DNA of 58,048 nt from assembly GCA_900554545.1 (NCBI GenBank), contig USHW01000011.1, positions 1 to 58,048 of the forward strand. Direction: 5' to 3'. Source of the DNA: an uncultured Prevotella sp. (lineage in GTDB: Bacteria; Bacteroidota; Bacteroidia; Bacteroidales; Bacteroidaceae). Of this stretch, positions 36,012 through 44,679 are shown one piece after another. The notes under the pieces were generated by a model that made no database searches, had not been told where the DNA came from, and saw only the letters and a list, made by a program, of their open reading frames with translations. The translations under genes and the position numbers were made by a program. Each line of letters begins with the position of its first letter. Positions within the stretch are counted from its first letter, which is position 1.

Positions 36012-36131
36012 ATATCAAACTATGTTCTTTTATGAATATATGGCATTACGCCGCACACACGTCCCCTGCCAGGCACGCGCATGGCCTGCGGAAAGGGTGT
36101 ACTTTTCAGTTTGGGCGTAATATATTTGTTG

Positions 36132-36139
36132 CAAAAATA
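36132..36139 (-). promoter_or_regulatory. -7 element, probable lysS promoter
   Basis: Minus-strand TATTTTTG, exact match; leader of roughly 115 nt to lysS. No clear -33 element. Confidence 0.4.
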
Positions 36140-36308
36140 CAAATAATCGCCGACATTGACGAATTATTAAGGAAAATTTGCGCAACACACAAACCTAATT
36201 AATAACTACGGGCTGCCGCTTCGCCGACATCACAGGCTAACCTGACCGGCACAACCTGAAAACCTTGCCGCAACACAGTATAAAACCGCCGAAAACAAAG
36301 CTCTTTCC

Positions 36309-36396
36309 AAAAGACGGTCTTTTGGCTTGTAAAAGGTCATCTTTTATGATGCAAAAGGCGGCCTTTCGCAATGCAAAAGACCGCCTTTTAAAAAGT
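36309..36396. repeat. 22-bp double-palindrome repeat array F (4 units)
   Basis: Four 22-bp units: 36309-36330, 36331-36352, 36353-36374, 36375-36396. Units three and four are near reverse complements around a GCAATGC centre. The array begins 28 bp past the last gene of the surface lipoprotein operon. Apart from it and the lysS promoter, the 413-bp gap holds only a small CGGGC/GCCCG hairpin (36406-36420). Confidence 0.9.
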
Positions 36397-36424
36397 GTCC
36401 GCTATCGGGCCATAAGCCCGGCTG

Positions 36425-38701
36425 TCAATACATATACTCAACCGGCGACTTTATGAAACGCACAATGCGCGTGTTGTTCTTGCCGTTCACCTGCCTGTAC
36501 ATGCCGTAACCTGTAAAATAGTGGAACCATCCGAGGTTGGAGGGCGAATAGCAGGCTATCACCACCTTGTTGTGGTTTATGCCGTTGTTGTTCCATTGGG
36601 CGCCAGGCCCGTAGAACGTAACCGACTCCTGCTTCACGCCCTGCATCTTGTCGTACACTTCAACATGGTAGATTGTGGGCAGCTTCACGCTTCCAACGGT
36701 CAAATCCTCACGACGCCCGGTGGCGGTAAACACCTCACGGTTGCCTTCCCACGGCGACTGTACGACGTAAGGGCCGCCAGACGTGTCGAAACGCATATAG
36801 CCGTCACCGTTGAATATGCGGTCGTAATACTCCACGGGAGGCATCTCATAGCCGTCAGGCGACAGGAGTTTCGGGTCAAGCTGTCCCATATTGACCGGCG
36901 GATTTTGGTTATAGCCTTTCAGTTTCAGCACTCCGCCGTCGTCAACCCCTTCCAATGCGATGCCGCTGTCGCCGATGTATGACGAATTGTTCCATAGCCT
37001 CATATACTCTTCGGTGGTACATCCGTTCAGGTATTCAAGCACTGTCTGCCCACGCTTTGCAGCCGGGTCGTCTGGTACAAGGATTTGGTCGGAAAAGTCT
37101 TTTGAGTTCCCCATCGCGTTGTACTTGCACCACCATACGCCGTTCATCAGCGTTACGGGCATGCCGAAGTTGCGCCGCTTAACGACATACTCTTCAGTTT
37201 CCTCGCCGCTGCCGGTCTTGCGCACCACCAGTCTTGCTGCCTGTACGCGCCCGTCAGCCTTCGGGTCGTTTGGCCTCCAGCCGCCCACTATGCGGTAAGT
37301 GTTCCCCTGCCCTTCAGCCAACTCTACTTTCAGCCATTCGTCTTCACCGTCAAAACGGGGAACAACCTCATATCCTTCGGGCATAATGAAACGTCCAAGC
37401 TCGTTGTCCACATACTTGCCGAAATCGCAAGTGAAATCGTCACGTCCGAACTGCAAGCTGCCTTCCAGGCGTATTGGGTTCGGTTGTAACGTCAGTATCA
37501 ACCTGTCTTCCTCATAAACTCCCTGCAAACTTTTATGGCGGAATTGTACGGTCACTTTCTCCACTGGATAATTCGGCGGCGGCAGTTGTTTCCTTACGCG
37601 GAACAGGTTTGAGCCGGAGCCGTCTCCGTCACGTCCTGCGGCCTCAACAGATACCGACGAGGAAGAAACCGAGACAAGCTCAAGCTCATCGTCACAGTCC
37701 AATGCCATTATGAAGTCGGCCGGCACGCTCGGCAATATCAGCTCGTCGCCGTTACCGGCAATCTGCGCCCCTTCGGGCAATTCTGACTTCTCACGGTCTA
37801 TGGTTATGCGTCCTTCCAAGTCTGGAAAGAGCGTAGAATCTCCACCGTTTTCCCATGCCTCAACTTCCAACTTGACGTCTTGTGTAACAGCATCCTTACG
37901 GACCGTCAGCGTATAGACGGCGTTCCGCTTCAACTGTCCGGGCAGGCTCTCCTCCAAAGTGTAGTCCCTGCCGCCGATGGAAACCTCAACACTGACCTTC
38001 AAGTCAGTCCCGGCCTGTTCGTAAACGTAGGCAATCCCCAGCGAGTCGCTCTCAACGGGACGGGAAAAGCCTATGACACAATCATATTTATCAGCTCCAA
38101 CCGGCGACGAAACCTCTGCCTGCTCCATCAGGAAGCCTTCCTGCGCAATGTTTTTCAGCGTCACGCCTTTCACAACTACGTTCATCCCCCTTATATGCAG
38201 GTCGAAACGTGCCACGCCGCGTTTCATGTTTAAGGACAAGACTTGTCCTCCCGGCTGTCCGTCAAGCTTCAGTGTTCCGGTAAAAAAGTGCCTTACCTGC
38301 CCGTCTTGCGCCGACACCGTAGTGGACAGCCACTCCTTTTCGGTTATGCCGGAAGCCTGCAACTGCCTCAAGTCGAGCCATCCGCTGGCATTCGCCAGCA
38401 TGTACAGCGTGCCCGACATGCGGTCGAGCTTTATGGCATAACCGCAGCCTGCATCTTGCAAATCAGGATAAACCTTAGCCAGCACGCCGTTTTCAAACAG
38501 ACAGGCTTGCATGTCGTTTACAGTGTTTTCCCCGTCTACGGATGCCTCTCCCTTGTCTGTATGATATTCGGAAAGCACGGCTTTCACAACAGCTCCGCCG
38601 TCAGTCGTCATCGCGTCTTCCAACTGCTCGGTGCATGACGCACCGAGCAGAAGTATCAGACACATGCAGACCGTCTGCAAATATTTCCTTACATTCATCA
38701 T
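36425..38701 (-). CDS. Mfa/FimB-like surface lipoprotein with large C-terminal domain
   Basis: 758 residues. Lipoprotein signal peptide with cysteine C23 (LLGASC). Residues ~25-300 form a fimbrillin-type domain (DGENTVNDMQACLFENGVL, YMLANASG, LNMKRGVARFDLHI), shared with the next two genes upstream. A middle beta region (~300-470) leads to a C-terminal ~280-residue domain (GGWRPNDPKADGRVQ, NGVWWCKYNAMG, ... NTRIVRFIKSPVEYMY) that is shared with the 747-residue paralogue at 39643. The layout fits a minor tip or anchor subunit of a type V-like pilus bearing an adhesive domain. It is the last gene of a four-gene operon (18 bp gap). The pilus role is inferred; no major stalk gene is adjacent. Confidence 0.7.
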   Translation of the reverse strand: MMNVRKYLQTVCMCLILLLGASCTEQLEDAMTTDGGAVVKAVLSEYHTDKGEASVDGENTVNDMQACLFENGVLAKVYPDLQDAGCGYAIKLDRMSGTLYMLANASGWLDLRQLQASGITEKEWLSTTVSAQDGQVRHFFTGTLKLDGQPGGQVLSLNMKRGVARFDLHIRGMNVVVKGVTLKNIAQEGFLMEQAEVSSPVGADKYDCVIGFSRPVESDSLGIAYVYEQAGTDLKVSVEVSIGGRDYTLEESLPGQLKRNAVYTLTVRKDAVTQDVKLEVEAWENGGDSTLFPDLEGRITIDREKSELPEGAQIAGNGDELILPSVPADFIMALDCDDELELVSVSSSSVSVEAAGRDGDGSGSNLFRVRKQLPPPNYPVEKVTVQFRHKSLQGVYEEDRLILTLQPNPIRLEGSLQFGRDDFTCDFGKYVDNELGRFIMPEGYEVVPRFDGEDEWLKVELAEGQGNTYRIVGGWRPNDPKADGRVQAARLVVRKTGSGEETEEYVVKRRNFGMPVTLMNGVWWCKYNAMGNSKDFSDQILVPDDPAAKRGQTVLEYLNGCTTEEYMRLWNNSSYIGDSGIALEGVDDGGVLKLKGYNQNPPVNMGQLDPKLLSPDGYEMPPVEYYDRIFNGDGYMRFDTSGGPYVVQSPWEGNREVFTATGRREDLTVGSVKLPTIYHVEVYDKMQGVKQESVTFYGPGAQWNNNGINHNKVVIACYSPSNLGWFHYFTGYGMYRQVNGKNNTRIVRFIKSPVEYMY

Positions 38702-38719
38702 CCGATTTGTGTTTTAATC

Positions 38720-39610
38720 TTACAACAAAGCGTCTGGGGACATGTCGGTGTTGCCGCCATCCTCCCAATCTTCAAAGTTCGGCTTCACTGTTACGTCGAT
38801 ATAATCCTTGTTCACCGTTATCGTATAGACATGGTTGCGTTTCAAATCGCCTTCAAGCGTTTTGGTCATGGTCTTCACGGCACCGCCGTCAAAACCGGCC
38901 TCAACCTTTATTTCCATACCGTTGTTTTCTTGTTCATAAACATACAGTACACCCGGAGCGTCCTGAACAACAGCCGGAAGGAACGCCACTGTTGTGTCCC
39001 TGCGCTCCGTATTGTCGGGCGATTTCACTGCATCGCCTTGCGGAAAGAGGAAAACCGACCGTGCAACATTTGTCAGCGTGAGGCTGTTGACCTCAACATC
39101 ACCGGCAACATTGAGCACCAAATCAAAGCGGGCAACACCACGCTTCAGTGTTATCGGCTTTGTAACAGCTCGCTGTCCTCGCGCATCTAAAGCCAACACG
39201 CCGGTAAAGAAGTGTCCTGTCTCGCTGACAACAGGAGAGAAAGAGGTTTTCAACCATTCCGTTTCAGTTATTCCTTCGGCCTGCAACTTCTCCAGGTCGA
39301 TGGCGTTTGCCGTGTTCGCCAGCATGTACAGGTTACCTTTAAGGTTTTTCAACTGCAGGTTATACCCGTCGCTTGAAACCGGAAGATTTTTGTACACTTT
39401 GGTCATTACACCGTCTTCAAACAGACATGCCTGCATGTCTTCCACATCATTCTCTCCGTCAATCGTCTGCCCTCCTCCGTCAAAATCCGCCAGACGCGTC
39501 GTTATCACAGGTTCACGGTTGTCGTTTTCCGTATGTCCGCCTTCCGTGTCTGAACATGAAGCCAACAACAAACCAACACTCACAATACCAATTAAATTCA
39601 ACTTTTTCAT
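38720..39610 (-). CDS. Mfa/FimB-like surface lipoprotein, N-domain only
   Basis: 296 residues from the ATG at 39610; an in-frame ATG 22 codons upstream is rejected because the signal peptide (MKKLNLIGIV... with lipidated C19 in LLASC) begins here. The rest is a single fimbrillin-like unit (DGENDVEDMQACLFEDGVM, YMLANTANAIDLEKLQ, ITLKRGVARFDLVLNV), closely related to the N-domains of its two neighbours, and ends right after WEDGGNTDMSPD. It lacks the GGWRPND/WWCKYN domain. It may be a base or anchor component alongside the two larger paralogues. Gaps of 32 bp upstream and 18 bp downstream indicate co-transcription. Confidence 0.75.
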   Translation of the reverse strand: MKKLNLIGIVSVGLLLASCSDTEGGHTENDNREPVITTRLADFDGGGQTIDGENDVEDMQACLFEDGVMTKVYKNLPVSSDGYNLQLKNLKGNLYMLANTANAIDLEKLQAEGITETEWLKTSFSPVVSETGHFFTGVLALDARGQRAVTKPITLKRGVARFDLVLNVAGDVEVNSLTLTNVARSVFLFPQGDAVKSPDNTERRDTTVAFLPAVVQDAPGVLYVYEQENNGMEIKVEAGFDGGAVKTMTKTLEGDLKRNHVYTITVNKDYIDVTVKPNFEDWEDGGNTDMSPDALL

Positions 39611-39642
39611 AATCCTTACAATCTTTTTACGTTTTGTTATTA

Positions 39643-41886
39643 TTAATAAATGTAATTGACAGGCGTCTTCACACATCGTATAGTCCGTGTATTCCGCTTG
39701 TCCGCATCAGCATACTTTATCCAGGTGGCGCGGCCTGTCGGCGAGCTTGCAGGATACCCTTCAAGCATCCACGTTTTCCCGGCAGTGCCACTTGTAGCCA
39801 TCAGGACAACCATCTTCGACAACGAGCCGGTTCCGCCGCCCGACTGTTTTCCCAATCCCAACATCACCCAATGCGCTCCGTTGTAATTGAAGTCATAATA
39901 GTTTATCGGCCCGTACTCTCCGCCGTCAACAGAAATGACACGCTCTGTTATCGTATATGTCAAGCGTTGCCCCAACTGATTGTTGAAAGCGTTGCTGCCG
40001 TAGCCAAGTCCACAATCGTTGCCCCACGCAAAGAAGCGGTAATGGTTGTAACCTGGCACTTCGTAACCGTCGGGTGCCATCGCTGTGGAATTAAGCGAAC
40101 CGAAATCCGTATTTATGTTTCCGTCAAATCCGGCGTAATGAAAATCCGCACCGTCATACGTCAGTTTCAAGCCCTTTGTATTGCCTGCCTGATACTGGTC
40201 GCCCAACAGGCTCAGGAACTCTTCATCACTGCAAGACTTCAGATAGTCGGCCACGCTGCCGCTGCCAACGGGGTCTGACTTTACAAGTATCTGGTCGTTG
40301 AAGTCCTTTACATCACCTCTCAGATTATATTTGCACCACCACACGCCGTTTACATTAACCACAGGAAGTCCCCAGTTACGACGTTTTACCGTGTAGGTTT
40401 CAGCATTTCCGCCATCAGAGTCAGACACTATAAGCCTCAACGTCTGCACACGCCCGTCGGCTTCAGGGTCGTTCGGCCTCCAGCCTCCTTCCAGATAAAA
40501 CACGTTGTCCTGCTCTCCGGCGTCAAGCCTTGCCCACCGCGGTTCTCCATTGTCAAACTCGAGCTTCATCACCTTGCCGCCTCCCACGGTGAACGTAGCC
40601 AGCCGTCCGTCGGCATACCGTCCGAGGTCGCACACCCTGTCGGCATCAAACTTCAATATGCCTTCCATGTTAACGGGGTTTGGAGCAAAGGACAATACAA
40701 TCCTTCCAACCTGAACATTCTGTCTGAACAAGTCGAGATATACATATTCCAGTACACTGCCAGGCAATTTGTACGCACTTGCCACATCGACAGTCGCCAC
40801 CTTCTGCATGTTCCTTGTAACCTTACGTGTAGTGACGGTTGCACCGTCAGCCAGCCCGTTTACCCGCACTTCAATTCCGCTTTCGGCCAAAAGAGCCAGC
40901 TGCGCACTACTCTCCATATATGGAATGAACAGCGTGTCGCCTCTTTCATTCAGCCTGACACCTTCCGACATTGTTGAAGCACTGCGGTCAATCCACCCCT
41001 TGCTTTCAAGAGCGGAGCCTGATGAAACGCCGCTTTCCCATTCGTCAGAAAGCACTTCAACCTTTAGACTGGCTCCAACCCCATAAACTTTCAGCGTGTA
41101 CACAGTGTTCCTCCTGATTGGCGGGAGCGTAGTTTTCAACTTTTGCCATGCCCCATTCATTGTTGCTGCCACTTCCACTTCATGCGTTCCGCCTCCTTGT
41201 TCACAGAGATAGAACAGCGTTGCCTTCCGTTGTTTAAACGGCTGACCGTCAAAACTCTTCAACATGTCGGCTGTTTCTGCCGTCCCGGGCTGACGCGCAT
41301 CATCCTGCACATTCACATAACCGCGGTCAGCAATGTCTTTCAATGTCACGCTATGCACCTCAACGCCTTTGTACTGCGAATCCAAGTCTATGCGTGCCAC
41401 ACTGCGCTTGAGGCTTGCCGACGCCGGCTGATGCGTTGAGCCGGGAGCCAGTTCCAAACGCCCTGTCATCACTATGCCGTCTACAACCATGGACTCCGAT
41501 GTCGCCGTAATACCCAAGAATTCATCTTCAGTAGTAAAATCCGGCCTGACATTGTCCATTCCGTCCACACCTGAAGCATTGGCAAGGAAATACACCCGTC
41601 CGTCAGCCCGTGACGGATAAAATCGGCAAATGCCGTCATCATCCACAGTAAGCCCACTGAACACCTCGTCCAGCACTCCGTTCTCGAAGCGGTATCCGCT
41701 CAAAGTATTCACCCGTGACTCCACATCCGATGCGGTACCTTCCATCATGCTTTGCGGTACAAGGCGCACCGCTACCGCACCGTCTTCTCCCATTGCCGGC
41801 ATATCGTCTTGAACATCACAGCTGGACAGAGCTGCTACGGCCAAAGCCATGCACGGCATCAATATACTGTTCTTTAACTTAATCAT
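39643..41886 (-). CDS. Mfa/FimB-like surface lipoprotein with large C-terminal domain
   Basis: 747 residues from the ATG at 41886, where a lipoprotein signal begins (C23 in AALSSC); the longer frame would overlap the preceding gene. Fimbrillin-like N-domain (~30-290, YFLANASG, ASLKRSVARIDLDSQY), middle region, then the same C-terminal domain as the 36425 protein: GGWRPNDPEADGRVQ, RRNWGLPVVNVNGVWWCKYN, and the end NTRTIRCVKTPVNYIY. The NGVWWCKYN and RCVK blocks recall the FISUMP-type domains often found at Bacteroidales pilus tips, which would suggest carbohydrate or surface binding; this is inference. Second gene of the operon, 19 bp after the metzincin gene. Confidence 0.7.
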   Translation of the reverse strand: MIKLKNSILMPCMALAVAALSSCDVQDDMPAMGEDGAVAVRLVPQSMMEGTASDVESRVNTLSGYRFENGVLDEVFSGLTVDDDGICRFYPSRADGRVYFLANASGVDGMDNVRPDFTTEDEFLGITATSESMVVDGIVMTGRLELAPGSTHQPASASLKRSVARIDLDSQYKGVEVHSVTLKDIADRGYVNVQDDARQPGTAETADMLKSFDGQPFKQRKATLFYLCEQGGGTHEVEVAATMNGAWQKLKTTLPPIRRNTVYTLKVYGVGASLKVEVLSDEWESGVSSGSALESKGWIDRSASTMSEGVRLNERGDTLFIPYMESSAQLALLAESGIEVRVNGLADGATVTTRKVTRNMQKVATVDVASAYKLPGSVLEYVYLDLFRQNVQVGRIVLSFAPNPVNMEGILKFDADRVCDLGRYADGRLATFTVGGGKVMKLEFDNGEPRWARLDAGEQDNVFYLEGGWRPNDPEADGRVQTLRLIVSDSDGGNAETYTVKRRNWGLPVVNVNGVWWCKYNLRGDVKDFNDQILVKSDPVGSGSVADYLKSCSDEEFLSLLGDQYQAGNTKGLKLTYDGADFHYAGFDGNINTDFGSLNSTAMAPDGYEVPGYNHYRFFAWGNDCGLGYGSNAFNNQLGQRLTYTITERVISVDGGEYGPINYYDFNYNGAHWVMLGLGKQSGGGTGSLSKMVVLMATSGTAGKTWMLEGYPASSPTGRATWIKYADADKRNTRTIRCVKTPVNYIY

Positions 41887-41905
41887 TATCCTGAAAATTT
41901 CGTTA

Positions 41906-43756
41906 TTACTTATATAAGTATGGATTACTTGCGCTGTTAAGGTATTTCGGAGAGTCGATGGGCAACTCGTCAAGGTGCTGTACATAAAAATTGTTCATAA
42001 GCTGTTCAGCCCAAGGCCCGTAAGTGAACGCGCTTGAATGGCCGTAACCCATGACATGTCCAAGCTCGTGCATAGCCAGTGAACACGCCCCTGTACTGGT
42101 ATAATGTCCCAAATAAATCCATTGCGCCACGCCCCACACCGTAGGGCTTGCCAGCCCTGACAAGCCATTGCCTTCATACACCAAGCCTATTTGCAGGCGA
42201 TACTTTTTGCGCATCCTTTGCAAAACTTCATCCACGGGAACGGCATTTTTATTGTCGTCATACAGTTTGTCCGTGTTGTCACGCAAGAGCTGTTCAAGTT
42301 CAGGCATGTCAAGCAGACTGGCGTAATTCATCATGAACGCCACCGACTCGCGGCAGTGCACCGGGCGAATGCCCATCCAGTTGCCGCTCGGAGCACCGTC
42401 GGGCTGGTCCGGGTCGCCGCCATAAAGTCCCCAAAATATCTCAATCCCATATTTTATTTTCTGCAAACGGCTCCAAAATTCGTCGCCAGACTCCACTTTG
42501 AATTCTATGCCGGCAAGCGATGCGGCACTGGTCTTAGGCACAAACAACTTCCTTCCTGACTCCGTATTGTAAACCACATCACGCTCTACCAGAGGGATTG
42601 TCTGGTAAAAGTCGGCAAATCCCGGTATAGTGTCGAAATAAGCCAGGTCTACGTATTCGCTGCCGACGGCCGGTATGCGTGCCTTCAGCAGCACGCCGCC
42701 AAGCCCCCTTGGCGAGTAAAAACGCACATGCAGCTGTCCGTCGTCTGTCACTGAAAGCTGTAGCGGCTGCGATGTGTCGAACATGCGCTGCATGCGGTCC
42801 GTATAAACGGACTTCGGCTCGTCATCCTGTAAGATTTTCTTGTAGTTGCCTTCCTCGTATGCTTTTGCCGTCATGAACATTATCCCCGACTTGTCATCGG
42901 GATGCTTCACGGCGGTTTCCACCGTGTTACGCCGGTTGGCATCCAGCGACTCTTGGCTGAATGCATACTCCTGGCTAACCTCGTGCCCGTTGTAATTGCG
43001 CGTAATCATGCCCACTTTTCCACTGAACGCCGAGCCGTCAACCGTCGGCATGAAGCAGTAAGACGACATCGAGTCAAGGCTTATGCCGTCCATCAGCCCG
43101 TCACTCTCGCCGCCGAACGTGCCGTCTCCCGACAATGTGGTGGCAAAGCGCACCCCGTCGAGCAAAAGCGTCTTCGACGTTACGGCATTACGCACATACA
43201 TGTTGTTATAAGAAAAACCGAAATCGGCCCTTCCGACGATGCGCTTCTGCTTAACCGACTGTTGCAGCGAAGCTGTTTCCTGCTTGCCGTCGGCTGTCTG
43301 CTGCACGGTGACCGAAAACGGCGTCTGTGAATAATAGTATTCCGCCTCCAGCGGTTTGTGCAGGTCAGCCGGGAACTCGAGCCACGTATCGGAAGCGCTC
43401 CGAAGCTCATTCACCGACGCCCTGTCCTTCCGTTCGTCGCCTTTTATGCCGAGCACAAGCAGGCGGTAATGCCCCTCGCGCAGACCTTCAACCATTATTT
43501 CAGACGCAGCCGCGTCATAATGCGACTTGATGTTATCCACTATTCCGCCGTTCCCGTCGACTATATAATACTCCACACGGTCGTAACGGCTCTCACTCAA
43601 GCCCGACGCACGCGTCTGTTCACCCTCATAAACATCGTCATAGAGTTTGAACACGACACCCCGCTCCGGCCTGTCATGTGCGTAGTCAAAATCGTCCTGC
43701 ATGCAAGCTGCAAGCGACAAACTGCACAACAATAAAGTCAAATTACGGATTTTCAT
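41906..43756 (-). CDS. Lipoprotein with fimbrillin-like N-domain and metzincin protease domain
   Basis: 616 residues. Lipoprotein signal with C18 (SLAAC). Residues ~25-300 look like a fimbrillin/Mfa-type beta domain (MVEGLREGHYRLLVLG; ANRRNTVETAVKHPDD at its end). The C-terminal ~250 residues contain a complete metzincin zinc site HELGHVMGYGH: ligands H563, H567 and H573, catalytic E564, with a following methionine near residue 588 as a possible Met-turn. It should be a surface-exposed zinc endopeptidase. As first gene of the operon with three Mfa/FimB-like lipoproteins, it may process pilin subunits or host proteins held by them. A consensus promoter was not found upstream. Confidence 0.75.
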   Translation of the reverse strand: MKIRNLTLLLCSLSLAACMQDDFDYAHDRPERGVVFKLYDDVYEGEQTRASGLSESRYDRVEYYIVDGNGGIVDNIKSHYDAAASEIMVEGLREGHYRLLVLGIKGDERKDRASVNELRSASDTWLEFPADLHKPLEAEYYYSQTPFSVTVQQTADGKQETASLQQSVKQKRIVGRADFGFSYNNMYVRNAVTSKTLLLDGVRFATTLSGDGTFGGESDGLMDGISLDSMSSYCFMPTVDGSAFSGKVGMITRNYNGHEVSQEYAFSQESLDANRRNTVETAVKHPDDKSGIMFMTAKAYEEGNYKKILQDDEPKSVYTDRMQRMFDTSQPLQLSVTDDGQLHVRFYSPRGLGGVLLKARIPAVGSEYVDLAYFDTIPGFADFYQTIPLVERDVVYNTESGRKLFVPKTSAASLAGIEFKVESGDEFWSRLQKIKYGIEIFWGLYGGDPDQPDGAPSGNWMGIRPVHCRESVAFMMNYASLLDMPELEQLLRDNTDKLYDDNKNAVPVDEVLQRMRKKYRLQIGLVYEGNGLSGLASPTVWGVAQWIYLGHYTSTGACSLAMHELGHVMGYGHSSAFTYGPWAEQLMNNFYVQHLDELPIDSPKYLNSASNPYLYK

Positions 43757-44398
43757 TCGTTTGACACATTAAATTACGTTCTTACTTTCCTTAAAAAACT
43801 CTCTGTACTGTTATCCTGAACATCATGAATGCGTATTGCCGCATTCACGATTGCTTGTCACTATGACAATCAAAAGCCATTCCACCGACTTCTTTGCCTG
43901 TCAGGCTGATGCCAATGTCATAATACATAATTTCTTAATAAATATGAATAAAACCGTCATGCGGCATTATCCGCTTTTTCTATTCCATCCGCTTGCTTTC
44001 CTATATGAATATATCACAATCATGAAAATTTTACCAACGCATGCCTGACCAACCGTATTTTTCAGTCTATTTTAACTACTTACTTAAAAAGACATAACGC
44101 CACTGTCAGCACTTTTAGTGACAACATGTCAGCATTTACGGCTCACTTTTTCTGCCAACATGTCACTCTTTCCAACAAAACAGACTGCAATCAAAACCTT
44201 GTTTTAAGCTTTCTTTTTGATTATGCCTGACGCCTTCAGAATGCGATATTTTGAAATTCAAAATCCTTTGGCGGAAATAACGCAAGGAGAAGTGCGCAAA
44301 GGCAATAATCTGAAAACCAGCAACTTACATACGCTTTATATTCAAATGTGCAATATTAAAACATCTTTTTACGGCATAATTACAGCCCAAACAACTGC
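43757..44398. other. Upstream region of the lipoprotein operon, rich in short dyads
   Basis: No gene recognised. It contains GAATGCG/CGCATTC (43827-43846) and TTGTCA-CTA-TGACAA (43855-43869), and repeated TGTCA words at 43898-43920, 44104, 44127 and 44160, partly in the form TGTCAGCAnTT. These could be regulator sites for the metzincin operon. No TAnnTTTG element in the right orientation was found. Confidence 0.35.
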
Positions 44399-44486
44399 AA
44401 AAGACGGCCTTTTAGAATGCCAAAGACCGTCTACAACAACGTAAAACGCGGCATTTCGCAATGCGAAATGCCGCGTTTTACGCATT
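44399..44486. repeat. 22-bp double-palindrome repeat array G (4 units), with 41-bp hairpin
   Basis: Units 44399-44420, 44421-44442, 44443-44464, 44465-44486, all 22 bp. Units three and four are exact reverse complements: 44441-44460 pairs perfectly with 44462-44481 around one central base, a 20-bp stem. One or two decayed units may precede (44358-44398). The array lies ~190 bp past the B3/B4 gene. Confidence 0.9.
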
Positions 44487-44514
44487 ATCCAACCTTCATT
44501 TTATACCCGTCAGG

Positions 44515-44570
44515 TGCCATTTTGGCATAAGTATAACATCCTTTTGCCGCCATGCCAACCTATTTTGGCA
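44515..44570. promoter_or_regulatory. Two TGCCA/TGGCA palindromes
   Basis: TGCCA-TTT-TGGCA at 44515-44527 and TGCCAA-N6-TTGGCA at 44553-44570. Dyads of this sort can bind a dimeric regulator. They lie past the B3/B4 gene and far upstream of the metzincin operon, so which gene they would serve is unclear. Confidence 0.3.
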
Positions 44571-44679
44571 AATTCACCCGACATTGCAGGAATGTCATTA
44601 TGCCGCTGTTTCTGCAAAAAACATTACAGAATGAACGCTATGACACTGCATGTATACGGAATACAGCCATACGCTTCGC

